Assembly (NCBI GenBank): GCA_003243255.1
Contig: QFQM01000037.1
Span: 1-32,105, forward strand
Direction: 5' to 3'
DNA from: Flavobacterium psychrophilum
GTDB taxonomy: Bacteria; Bacteroidota; Bacteroidia; Flavobacteriales; Flavobacteriaceae
DNA length: 32,105 nucleotides
Shown: piece after piece, positions 14,137 to 21,550 of the stretch
Position numbering within the stretch: position 1 is the first letter of the stretch
Layout: each line of letters begins with the position of its first letter
Translations under genes and position numbers: made by a program
Notes under the pieces: model-generated
Database searches by the model: none
What the model was told of the DNA's origin: nothing
What the model saw: the letters and a program-made list of their open reading frames with translations, nothing else

Positions 14137-15675
14137 ATGTTACTCAAGAATACTGCTTCTTATATTTCTAAAGCTGCCGGCCTGCTTCTGTTGGCCGGCC
14201 TGTATTCCTGTGGCACATACAACACTAAGACTACATTAGAGTCTGACCTGTATAACGGTCAGTTTAAAAAAGCCGTTGAAGAGATCGAAACCAATAAATT
14301 CCTGAACAAAAAAAGGAACAGTCTTTTGTATCTCATGGAAAAGGGAAAGATGGAGCATCTTCTCGGCAATTACAGAGCAAGCAATCTCCTGTTTGAGAAG
14401 GCTTATATAATGATCGATGATAAGATCACTACGAATGCCGGGCAGGTTGTTGCCTCAAAACTGACCAATCCTATGGCAGAGCCCTACAAAGGCGAGGATT
14501 TTGAAAAAGTGACCATACATTATTATATGGCACTAAACTATTTTCACTTGGGGCTATCTAATGACGCGCTTGTTGAGGCCAAAAGGATAAACATCAAGCT
14601 GCTTGAGCTGAACCAGAAATACAAAGACAATAAGAACAAATACAGTCGTGATGCCTTTTCGCAAATTTTGCAGGGGCTGATTTACGAAAGTACGGGAGAT
14701 ATAAACAATGCTTTCATTGCCTACAGGAATGCAGCTGAAATTTATGATGCTGATGGTGGCAGGTTCTTTGGTACAGCAATGCCCGAACAGCTTAAATATG
14801 ATCTGGCACGCACAGCAAAGCAAATGGGGTTTATGGATGACTACAATCGTTATCTCAAAAAATATAACCTCCAGCCTATTGAGCTACCAAAAACAGGTGG
14901 TAACGGTTCGTTAGTACAACCAGATCCGGCAGTACCTTTGGGTGAGGCTATCATCTTTTGGGAAAACGGCCTCTCGCCTGCCAAAGATCAGATCATACTT
15001 AATTTCTCGGCCGCAAACCACTGGTTCTACACTTCATATATGGAAGATGGACAACTGGTAGATTTCTTCCTTCCGATACCTATAGGTTTTAATAATGCTA
15101 CTGTCAACGCAATCGCAATTCCTAAATACAGGAAGAGAGACAGCTTTTACAGCAAAGCTACTGTAGTTGTTGACGGTAACGAATTGCCATTGGAAACCGG
15201 GCAGGATTTTTATCAAATTGCCAGACAATGCCTTAAGGACAGGATGCTTCGCGAAGTTGTAGACATTGTTACCCGTTTTGCCGCCAAAAAGGCAGCAAGT
15301 GCAGGTTTAGCCGCTTTAGGTAAAAGTATGCTGGGCGATGATGGTGAAGATATTTTTAGACTCGGTGGCGACATTGCCGGTGCAGCAACAGAAAAAGCTG
15401 ATACCAGAAACTGGCAGTCATTACCCGGAACTATAGGCTATGCACGTGTACCCTTGCGCGAAGGCGATAATAAGTTTACCATAAAAAAATATGGACCTAA
15501 CGGTATTGTTGATACTGATGTAATTAGCATTCCGTATAAAAAAGGATTGCAAATAGTAAATTACTTTGACCTTGGCAGAACTCAGATAATTCCCGGTACG
15601 CCTGTTCAGCAACCGGAAACAAAACCTGCCGGAAGCACAGGGACTACAACAAATGAAACACCTATAAAACCATAA
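14137..15675 (+). CDS. COG3014-family lipoprotein
   Basis: A 512-aa lipoprotein with lipobox ending at C25 (GLYSCGTY). Residues about 35-240 are helical and TPR-like (YNGQFKKAVEEIE; HYYMALNYFHLGLSNDALVE). This is followed by a beta-rich part (about 265-340), a small helical/Ala-rich region with KKAASAGLAALGKSML (about 385-402), and a second beta-rich part. The last 25 residues are a Pro/Thr/Gly-rich disordered tail (PETKPAGSTGTTT). The layout fits the uncharacterised COG3014 family, which I know to occur near LpoB-like genes. It is co-transcribed with the LpoB-like gene (16-base gap) and the small secreted gene (3-base gap). The function is unknown; an envelope complex is the simplest inference. 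Confidence 0.8.
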   Translation: MLLKNTASYISKAAGLLLLAGLYSCGTYNTKTTLESDLYNGQFKKAVEEIETNKFLNKKRNSLLYLMEKGKMEHLLGNYRASNLLFEKAYIMIDDKITTNAGQVVASKLTNPMAEPYKGEDFEKVTIHYYMALNYFHLGLSNDALVEAKRINIKLLELNQKYKDNKNKYSRDAFSQILQGLIYESTGDINNAFIAYRNAAEIYDADGGRFFGTAMPEQLKYDLARTAKQMGFMDDYNRYLKKYNLQPIELPKTGGNGSLVQPDPAVPLGEAIIFWENGLSPAKDQIILNFSAANHWFYTSYMEDGQLVDFFLPIPIGFNNATVNAIAIPKYRKRDSFYSKATVVVDGNELPLETGQDFYQIARQCLKDRMLREVVDIVTRFAAKKAASAGLAALGKSMLGDDGEDIFRLGGDIAGAATEKADTRNWQSLPGTIGYARVPLREGDNKFTIKKYGPNGIVDTDVISIPYKKGLQIVNYFDLGRTQIIPGTPVQQPETKPAGSTGTTTNETPIKP

Positions 15676-15678
15676 GCT

Positions 15679-16056
15679 ATGAAAAAACTGGCACTGATAG
15701 TTTTTCTCATGACCGGAATTTCGCTTTTTGCGCAAAACAAGAACGACTGGGACGACTGGCAAAAAACGAGCTGCTACTCCAAAATCTTTTACAGGATGAA
15801 AGCCGAAGAGAAACGCGGTGAGCAGTTCCACTGGAAGTTACAGTTCAGGAGCGATTACGGAGAGGTTATATCGTTTAACTACCATGTTACCGATAAACTT
15901 CAGGAATATAATATAACTACGCACAGGAAAACAATGAATCCGGGTAAGCTAAGCGAGGAAATAGACATTTACACCAAAGAAAGCGATATTTTTCTTTTGG
16001 TAGACAAAGTAAGCCTTTCGCCTTATCCTGAAGATTTTTTAGATTGCGACAACTAA
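15679..16056 (+). CDS. Small secreted protein of unknown function
   Basis: A 125-aa protein with a Sec signal peptide cut near residue 19 (ISLFAQ), without a lipobox. The mature part starts DWDDWQKTSCYSKIFYRMKA and is beta-rich, with two widely spaced cysteines (one near residue 32, one in the C-terminal FLDCDN) that could form a disulfide. It is the last gene of the LpoB-like/COG3014 operon and is followed by a terminator. I recognise no family. Its place suggests a periplasmic partner of the two lipoproteins; this is inference. Confidence 0.75.
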   Translation: MKKLALIVFLMTGISLFAQNKNDWDDWQKTSCYSKIFYRMKAEEKRGEQFHWKLQFRSDYGEVISFNYHVTDKLQEYNITTHRKTMNPGKLSEEIDIYTKESDIFLLVDKVSLSPYPEDFLDCDN

Positions 16057-16059
16057 TAC

Positions 16060-16086
16060 AAAAGCCTCCTTTTCAGGGGGCTTTTT
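16060..16086 (+). terminator. Terminator of the lipoprotein operon
   Basis: Stem AAAGCCTCCT / AGGGGGCTTT with one wobble pair, then five Ts. Confidence 0.82.
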
Positions 16087-16181
16087 ATGTATTTCATCGT
16101 ATTTTTCTGAACTTTAAAAGATAATTGGTTTGTTAAAATAATTTATTATAATTTTACAACAAACTAAATGTTTACCCCCTT

Positions 16182-17483
16182 ATGAAAATTGTCAAGTATA
16201 TATTTCTCTTACTGCTACTTTCGGTAGTTGCGGTTTTGGTTTTTATAGCCACACAGGAAGGGAAATATGATATCAAAAAAGTAAGCGTAATAAAAGTGCC
16301 TAAAATGGTGCTTTACAATTATATAAACGAATATAAGAACTGGGAAAACCTGGGAATACTTACCGGCAGTGATACTACGGCAGTATATACCTTTTCTGAA
16401 AACTCATCAGGAAACGGAGCTAATATGTCATGGAAAAAAGACAGAAGCAACGGCAAAGTTCAGACAATCAGACTGGTTGAAAATGATTCAATTATTCAGA
16501 AAGCTGTCATTGACGGTCTGAATTCTGATATCTCATGGAATTTTAAAGATACCCTTAAAAGCACTAAAGTAACCATTCGCATGCGTGGCGACCTTAGCTT
16601 TATGGAAAAAGCAAATGCTTTTCTGCGCGGTGGCGGAAACGTAAACAAGGTTATGGAAACCTCTCTGGATAACGGACTTAAAAACCTAAACTCATTCCTT
16701 GTAAATGAACTTTCTAAAAATGAGGTAGAGGTTAAAGGATTAGTCAACAAAACCGGAGCATTCTATATTGGCCATGCTGTTACTTCTAAAATCGAGGATA
16801 TCAATAAAAAATCGGCTGAAACTTTCCCTAAGTTGCTTAATTTCATGAAGAAGAACAAAATAGTAAAGAAAGGTTCTCCGTTCATATTATACAGAAGCTA
16901 TAACAAAACTGAGGGTACAGCATCGTATGTAGTTTGTATTCCTATCAAAGAGGAAATGTTCACCTCTCCGGGAAGTGAATATGAAGGCGGAAAATATGCT
17001 GAATTCAAAGCGTTAAAAACAACATTGAAGGGTGATTACTCCCACCTGCCAAAGGCCTGGGATGCAGCACACAAATACATCACCGAAAAAGTACTGGAAG
17101 AAAATACAACGGGCACTTATATTGAGCTTTACAGCAAAGGCGTACTGAAATCAAAACGCCCTTCGGAATGGATAACGGATCTTTATGTCCCAATAGGGCC
17201 TCCAACTATCCTTCCTGTAACGGATTCAATTCAGGCACCTGCCGGAATAACTCCTGTAAAACCTGCAACTGTTGCTCCTACTACAACCGGAGTACGCGCA
17301 CCAAGAGCTGCAACGGGAACTTTTGCTAAACCTGCCACAGGTACAAAACCGGCGGGAACAACAGCAAAGCCAGCCTCAACACCGGGAACAGGAACAACAA
17401 CCAAACCGGCACCTAAACCTGCTGCTACAAAGCCAGCTTCACCAGCACAAAAGCCGGCAACACAGACAACTACTACACCATAA
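16182..17483 (+). CDS. Membrane-anchored SRPBCC - GyrI-like protein with KPA-rich tail
   Basis: A 433-aa protein. Residues 5-23 are one membrane helix. Residues about 28-175 read as a SRPBCC (START-like) ligand-binding fold (KVPKMVLYNYINEYKNWENL). Residues about 183-342 resemble a GyrI-like effector-binding domain (TGAFYIGHAVTSKIEDINKK; TGTYIELYSKG). Residues about 350-433 are a disordered tail of repeated KPA, TTT and PGTG words. SRPBCC plus GyrI-like proteins usually bind small hydrophobic or cationic molecules, and here the pair is fixed to the membrane. It stands alone between two terminators. Tail length may vary between strains because the DNA is repetitive. Confidence 0.8.
   Translation: MKIVKYIFLLLLLSVVAVLVFIATQEGKYDIKKVSVIKVPKMVLYNYINEYKNWENLGILTGSDTTAVYTFSENSSGNGANMSWKKDRSNGKVQTIRLVENDSIIQKAVIDGLNSDISWNFKDTLKSTKVTIRMRGDLSFMEKANAFLRGGGNVNKVMETSLDNGLKNLNSFLVNELSKNEVEVKGLVNKTGAFYIGHAVTSKIEDINKKSAETFPKLLNFMKKNKIVKKGSPFILYRSYNKTEGTASYVVCIPIKEEMFTSPGSEYEGGKYAEFKALKTTLKGDYSHLPKAWDAAHKYITEKVLEENTTGTYIELYSKGVLKSKRPSEWITDLYVPIGPPTILPVTDSIQAPAGITPVKPATVAPTTTGVRAPRAATGTFAKPATGTKPAGTTAKPASTPGTGTTTKPAPKPAATKPASPAQKPATQTTTTP
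17222..17483 (+). repeat. Low-complexity KPA/TTT coding repeat
   Basis: The 3' end of the SRPBCC-GyrI gene is a degenerate run of CCTGC-A-AA and ACAAC words encoding Lys-Pro-Ala and Thr-rich segments. It shares the words TKPAG and TGTTT with the tail of the COG3014 lipoprotein at 15600-15675. Confidence 0.7.
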
Positions 17484-17495
17484 AAATATAGCCAT

Positions 17496-17527
17496 AAAAA
17501 AAGCCCTTCGAAAGAAGGGCTTTTTTT
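17496..17527. terminator. Bidirectional terminator between the SRPBCC gene and tcdA
   Basis: Stem AAAAGCCCTTC / GAAGGGCTTTT with a short loop, A-tract and T-tract on both sides. Its edge overlaps the TAA of the convergent tcdA gene. Confidence 0.9.
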
Positions 17528-18251
17528 ATTTATTACCGTGACCTATAAGGTACTTTACTACTGTTTCAGCGGAATGCAGTCCGAAAACTGCGGGAATCCA
17601 GCTGTTGGTTCCAAAGAATGACTTCTTAAAGTTAGAGCCATCCGTCATTTTAAGGCTTGTCTGGTCAGGATATTCAATAGAGTAAACCACTTTTACCCCT
17701 TTTGATATTCCTTCTTTCTTAAGGCGTTTACGTACTGTTTTAGCCAGTGGGCAGTATTCTGTCTTGCTGATATCGGCAACACGCACCTTACCGGCCTCAT
17801 ATTTGCCCCCTGCACCCATATTACTGATGATCTTAACCTTTTGACGTCTCGCAGAGATTAACAGGTTTAATTTAGGCGTAATACTGTCGATACAGTCAAG
17901 CACGTAATCGTACTCAGATGTAACCAGTTCATAAGCACGTTCCGGAGAAAGGAATTCCTGTACACGTATCAGGTTCAGTTCAGGATTGATATCCATAAGA
18001 CGGTCACCAACGATTTTCACTTTCGGTTGCCCAACTGTAGAATGCAATGCCGGCAACTGTCGGTTGATGTTCGTGATATCTACCACGTCACCATCAACAA
18101 TAGTCATATTACCCACCCCTGCCCTTGCAAGGAATTCTGCCGCAAAGGAACCAACGCCTCCAAGGCCTACTACCATTACGTGTGCATTCTTTAATCTTTC
18201 CAGTCCTTCTTTTTTAAAAAGGAGTTCTGCCCTTTCTCTCCAATCAGCCAT
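17526..18251 (-). CDS. tcdA: tRNA threonylcarbamoyladenosine dehydratase
   Basis: A 241-aa E1-like (ThiF/MoeB/HesA) enzyme. The ATP-binding glycine loop GLGGVGS is at 29-35, with D53 (VDGD) and R64 (NINRQ) following. CIDSITPKLNLL and the late conserved SIEYPDQT fit the TcdA/CsdL branch, which cyclises t6A37 of ANN-reading tRNAs to ct6A using ATP. It lacks the zinc cysteine pairs of MoeB-type proteins. Its start overlaps the end of the TatD gene by eight bases, so it is last in a three-gene unit. Confidence 0.9.
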   Translation of the reverse strand: MADWRERAELLFKKEGLERLKNAHVMVVGLGGVGSFAAEFLARAGVGNMTIVDGDVVDITNINRQLPALHSTVGQPKVKIVGDRLMDINPELNLIRVQEFLSPERAYELVTSEYDYVLDCIDSITPKLNLLISARRQKVKIISNMGAGGKYEAGKVRVADISKTEYCPLAKTVRKRLKKEGISKGVKVVYSIEYPDQTSLKMTDGSNFKKSFFGTNSWIPAVFGLHSAETVVKYLIGHGNK

Positions 18252-18888
18252 TCTTAAAAACGGTTTTAAAATTAGTGCTTACTATATCTTTTAAATCTTC
18301 AATATCGATATTTCTTGCTGCCGCAGCTTTGGCATATACCTCAGTGATGCTTTCTTCCACCATATCAGTCTCCAGAAAGAACCTGTCAGCAGGTACTTCT
18401 GCAAAAACCGCCGACAATTCAGGATTACGCAGCAGGTACTTGCCAAACGACAAATAAAACCCATTATTCACCAATTGCTTTGCCACCTGAATATTCTTTG
18501 AGAACCCGTGAACGATCATCGGCACACCGGGTTTAATGCGGTTGTGAACCGCTATCAGTTCCTGAAAAGCAGCAACAAGGTGCAAAATTACGGGTTTTTG
18601 ATGTTTTTTTGCTAATAGTAAGTGTTTTTCAAACACTTCTATCTGCAAATCGAGCTGTTTTTCTATTCTTTTATCCAATCCGCATTCGCCAATGGCTAAA
18701 CAACCGGGTAATGAAAGTCGGTTTTCAATGATACTCAAATGCTCGTCTACCTTCTCTTCATCAATATGCCAGGGATGAATTCCCGTAGAAAAAAACGGTA
18801 CATCAATAGCTTCTTGTGGATAACGATTGACGATATCGAAGATGTAGTTATCGTTTGACGATTTATGGGTATGGAGGTTGTAGAGCAT
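18244..18888 (-). CDS. TatD-family metal-dependent hydrolase
   Basis: A 214-aa amidohydrolase-fold protein, shorter than E. coli TatD (about 260 aa). The metal ligands of the family are all there: H6 and H8 (HTH), E68 (GECGLDKR), H103 (VILHLV), H127 (IVHGFS) and D175 (LETDM). TatD proteins are reported to have DNase activity and, more recently, D-aminoacyl or proofreading-type roles; the real substrate is uncertain. It lies two bases after the unknown 170-aa gene and overlaps tcdA, so the three are translated from one message. Confidence 0.88.
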   Translation of the reverse strand: MLYNLHTHKSSNDNYIFDIVNRYPQEAIDVPFFSTGIHPWHIDEEKVDEHLSIIENRLSLPGCLAIGECGLDKRIEKQLDLQIEVFEKHLLLAKKHQKPVILHLVAAFQELIAVHNRIKPGVPMIVHGFSKNIQVAKQLVNNGFYLSFGKYLLRNPELSAVFAEVPADRFFLETDMVEESITEVYAKAAAARNIDIEDLKDIVSTNFKTVFKNG

Positions 18889-18890
18889 TT

Positions 18891-19403
18891 TTATTTTTTT
18901 AAAACTTTACCTGTCATTTTATCAAGAATAAAATCAATCCATCCTCCCGGAGGATCATGTTCACCCTTTCCGTAAATCTTGTCTTTAGTGAATTTATCAA
19001 TTATTACTCCATCAATAGCCAAATCATCACTTTTCCAAATAATATCACCGCTTTTCATTATGCAGAATAAATGACAAGCATCTGCTACATAAAAGAGGTT
19101 TTCATGGTAATGTAAATTGCCAAAATAAAACTCCATTTTTAATTTTAATAGCAACTCATTAGTAATGGTATTAAACAAATAAAAGAATTCTTCGAAACCA
19201 ACAGCTAATATACCATCTACCAATAAAATTTCTTTAAAAGGCCCTGTGTGGAATTCATATCTTATTTCGAATACTTGTTGCTTTTCATCTTCATTGACAA
19301 CAATATATTCCACACCTCCATATTTCAATGAGTCTTTTCCGGAAATTAAAACAGATTGTCCATTATAATCTGTGGGGAGTGATGGCTGAAAGGTATACTG
19401 CAT
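18891..19403 (-). CDS. Unknown 170-aa beta-rich protein (DPPGGW motif)
   Basis: A 170-aa soluble protein without signal peptide. It is made of short beta strands and turns (LLVDGILAVGFEEFFYLFNT; LFYVADACHLFCIMKSGDII), reminiscent of beta-propeller blades, and ends with GEHDPPGGWIDFILDKMTGK. Two cysteines lie close together (positions about 109-113). I do not recognise a named family; beta-rich proteins with a conserved DPPGGW end are familiar to me from scattered Bacteroidetes genomes (memory only). It is AT-rich compared with its neighbours and is the first gene of the TatD-tcdA unit. A -7 element lies only four bases before the ATG, suggesting a leaderless message. Confidence 0.72.
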   Translation of the reverse strand: MQYTFQPSLPTDYNGQSVLISGKDSLKYGGVEYIVVNEDEKQQVFEIRYEFHTGPFKEILLVDGILAVGFEEFFYLFNTITNELLLKLKMEFYFGNLHYHENLFYVADACHLFCIMKSGDIIWKSDDLAIDGVIIDKFTKDKIYGKGEHDPPGGWIDFILDKMTGKVLKK

Positions 19404-19407
19404 TTAG

Positions 19408-19434
19408 CAAAAATAACATTTTACTTAAAACAAA
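19408..19434 (-). promoter_or_regulatory. Promoter overlapping the mnmA terminator; likely leaderless
   Basis: On the minus strand TTTG (19431-19434), a 15-base spacer and TATTTTTG (19408-19415). The TTTG lies inside the T-tract of the upstream terminator. The -7 element ends four bases before the ATG at 19403, so transcription should start at or beside the start codon. Confidence 0.5.
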
Positions 19435-19461
19435 ACACCCTACACTTTTCAGTATAGGGCG
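19427..19461 (-). terminator. Terminator of mnmA
   Basis: On the minus strand CGCCCTATAC / GTGTAGGGTG (two wobble pairs) with a six-base loop, followed by TTTTGTTTT. Confidence 0.82.
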
Positions 19462-19508
19462 TTATATATTTAGATTTTAGATTCTTCCTTCGTCAGAATG
19501 ACAAAGCA

Positions 19509-20696
19509 TTATGAAATCACTCCTGAACCAATAAGCTCATCGCCTATGTGCCAGGCGGCAAATTGTCCTTCGGTAATGGCAGATTGCGGCTCTTCAAACG
19601 AAATGTACATTCCGTTATCAAACTTGTGAAGCGTAGCTTTTTGTAATGGCTGACGGTAGCGTATACGCACCATCACATCCATAGTCTCACCATCTTTTAG
19701 GGCAAGGTCTTCACGCACCCAGTGTATTTCATCTTCCTGAATGAACAATGCCTTACGGAAAAGTCCGGGGTGGTTGTGCCCCTGTCCTGTGTAAATAGCA
19801 TTTGTTTCTATATCGGTAGCAATAATGAAAAGCGCTTCTTTGGTACCACCTACATTTAGGCCTTTACGTTGTCCTATGGTAAAGTAATGCGCACCCTGGT
19901 GCTTACCAACCACTTTACCCATTTCAGGCTTATAATCGATGTTTTTAGCTTCGTAGGCCAGTTGCTCTTTTACAGAGCTGAACTCAGGCGTAACTTCACT
20001 GTAAGTTGGCACATCTGCATTCACTTCATAAATTAATCCTTCCTTCGGCTGAAGCTGTTGCTGAAGGAATTCAGGCAATCTTACTTTACCAATAAAACAA
20101 AGTCCCTGCGAATCTTTTTTCTCAGCAGTAACCAATTCCATTTTGGCAGCGATCTCACGCACCTGCGGCTTTGTAAGTTCACCTATAGGGAACAACGCTT
20201 TAGAAAGCTGTTCCTGTGAAAGCTGGCAAAGGAAGTACGATTGGTCTTTGTTACCGTCAACACCAGCAAGAAGCTGATACGTTTCCTTACCATCCTGTTC
20301 TATCGTTCCTTTACGGCAATAGTGACCTGTAGCCACATAATCAGCACCAAGGCTAAGGGCAATCTTCATAAACACGTCAAACTTAATTTCACGGTTACAA
20401 AGTACATCAGGATTTGGCGTCCTGCCCTTTTCGTATTCGTTAAACATATAGTCAACTATACGTTCTTTATATTGTTCACTAAGGTCTACCGTTTGGAATG
20501 GTATCCCCAGTTTTTCGGCAACCAGTAATGCATCGTTACTGTCTTCCAGCCACGGGCATTCGTTAGATATCGTTACGCTGTCATCATGCCAGTTCTTCAT
20601 AAACAGGCCAATAACTTCGTAGCCCTGCTCCATAAGCAGGTAGGCTGCAACGCTCGAATCTACACCACCGGAAAGCCCTACTACTACACGTTTCAT
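19509..20696 (-). CDS. mnmA: tRNA-specific 2-thiouridylase
   Basis: A 395-aa cytoplasmic enzyme that makes s2U34 in tRNA-Lys, -Glu and -Gln. The PP-loop GLSGGVDSS (7-15) adenylates U34. The catalytic cysteines are C100 ([12 protein letters not shown]) and C200 ([10 protein letters not shown]). The central tRNA-binding part and the C-terminal beta barrel ([13 protein letters not shown]) are complete; the length is near the usual 360-400. It has its own -7 element and terminator. Together with mnmD it covers two steps of the mnm5s2U34 pathway. Confidence 0.96.
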   Translation of the reverse strand: MKRVVVGLSGGVDSSVAAYLLMEQGYEVIGLFMKNWHDDSVTISNECPWLEDSNDALLVAEKLGIPFQTVDLSEQYKERIVDYMFNEYEKGRTPNPDVLCNREIKFDVFMKIALSLGADYVATGHYCRKGTIEQDGKETYQLLAGVDGNKDQSYFLCQLSQEQLSKALFPIGELTKPQVREIAAKMELVTAEKKDSQGLCFIGKVRLPEFLQQQLQPKEGLIYEVNADVPTYSEVTPEFSSVKEQLAYEAKNIDYKPEMGKVVGKHQGAHYFTIGQRKGLNVGGTKEALFIIATDIETNAIYTGQGHNHPGLFRKALFIQEDEIHWVREDLALKDGETMDVMVRIRYRQPLQKATLHKFDNGMYISFEEPQSAITEGQFAAWHIGDELIGSGVIS

Positions 20697-20722
20697 TTTA
20701 ATCCTTTCTTAAAAAATTTCTG

Positions 20723-20730
20723 CAAAAGTA
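20723..20730 (-). promoter_or_regulatory. -7 promoter element for mnmA
   Basis: TACTTTTG on the minus strand fits TAnnTTTG and lies 26 bases before the ATG at 20696. No clear -33 element is visible, since the upstream gene ends here. Confidence 0.5.
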
Positions 20731-20739
20731 CGACAAAAA

Positions 20740-21447
20740 TTAGTTTTTGCGTTCTTTACGTGCCAACTGTGTTTTTTTGTTGGTCATATCTTCTTCCTTA
20801 ACCTTTTTGCCTTTTTCGAAAAACTGCCATTTACCGGTTTTGATATTATTGGCAAACTGCCCTTTGCTCACTACATCTCCGTGTGAATTCCTAAAGGTAA
20901 CAGGGCCATCAAGCTTATCATTCTTATAGGTCGATTCTTCCAGCACGATCCCTTTTTCGGTATACTGCTTATAAGCACCCTGCTTCACCCCATCAGCATA
21001 AGCAGCCTCTTCAGCAACTGCACCATTTGCAAAATATACTTTACGTACACCGTTTATCTTACCGCCAACATAAGGTTCAGTCGACAGCAGTTTATCTGTT
21101 TTTGTATCATAGAATTTCCATTCACCTTCCTTAAGCTTGTTTACCTCTTTACCCTCGCTTACTTTTTTGCCTTTTTCATCAAAAAAAGTAGTGATGCACG
21201 AACCATCAGCCGCGAATACCCTAGTTGCTGCGAGTGTAGACGTTTTGTTGTCTTCGAAGAATTTAAAAGTACCTGTTTCTTTTCCGTGATCAAAGGTACC
21301 TTCATAACGTGGTTTCTTTGATTTTTCGTAAGTCCCTTTCCAAAGGCCATGACGCTTACCGGCAGCATCCATCTGGTTATTATTCTGTGCGAATGAAACT
21401 GTACTTGCAAGCAATAAGGCAATTAAAACTGAAAACCTGTTTATCAT
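20740..21447 (-). CDS. Secreted MORN-repeat (YwqK-type) protein
   Basis: A 235-aa secreted protein with a Sec signal peptide cut after residue about 20 (STVSFAQ). The mature part is a row of MORN-like repeats, each built around G-x-W/Y-K-x-Y/F: GLWKGTYEK, GEWKFYD, GAYKQYTEKG, GPVTFRNSHG and GKWQFFEKG. The C-terminus is very basic (KKTQLARKERKN). Databases often call this family a toxin-antitoxin system YwqK antitoxin; nothing here supports that function, as there is no toxin partner and the protein is exported. It lies between yidC (with a terminator) and mnmA. Confidence 0.87.
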   Translation of the reverse strand: MINRFSVLIALLLASTVSFAQNNNQMDAAGKRHGLWKGTYEKSKKPRYEGTFDHGKETGTFKFFEDNKTSTLAATRVFAADGSCITTFFDEKGKKVSEGKEVNKLKEGEWKFYDTKTDKLLSTEPYVGGKINGVRKVYFANGAVAEEAAYADGVKQGAYKQYTEKGIVLEESTYKNDKLDGPVTFRNSHGDVVSKGQFANNIKTGKWQFFEKGKKVKEEDMTNKKTQLARKERKN

Positions 21448-21516
21448 ATCTGTGGTGATTGTTTTTTTATTAATCGAATTTAAGCTCTTTTTATTATATC
21501 TAAAAGTGAGCCAAAG

Positions 21517-21547
21517 AAAAAAAGCACCTGCCGCGGCAGATGCTTTT
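21517..21547 (-). terminator. Terminator after yidC
   Basis: On the minus strand AGCATCTGCC / GGCAGGTGCT (one wobble), followed by seven Ts. Confidence 0.88.
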
Positions 21548-21550
21548 GTA

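Noticed and set aside
20740..21447. MORN-repeat protein as an antitoxin
   Set aside because: Database naming only: it has a signal peptide and no neighbouring toxin.
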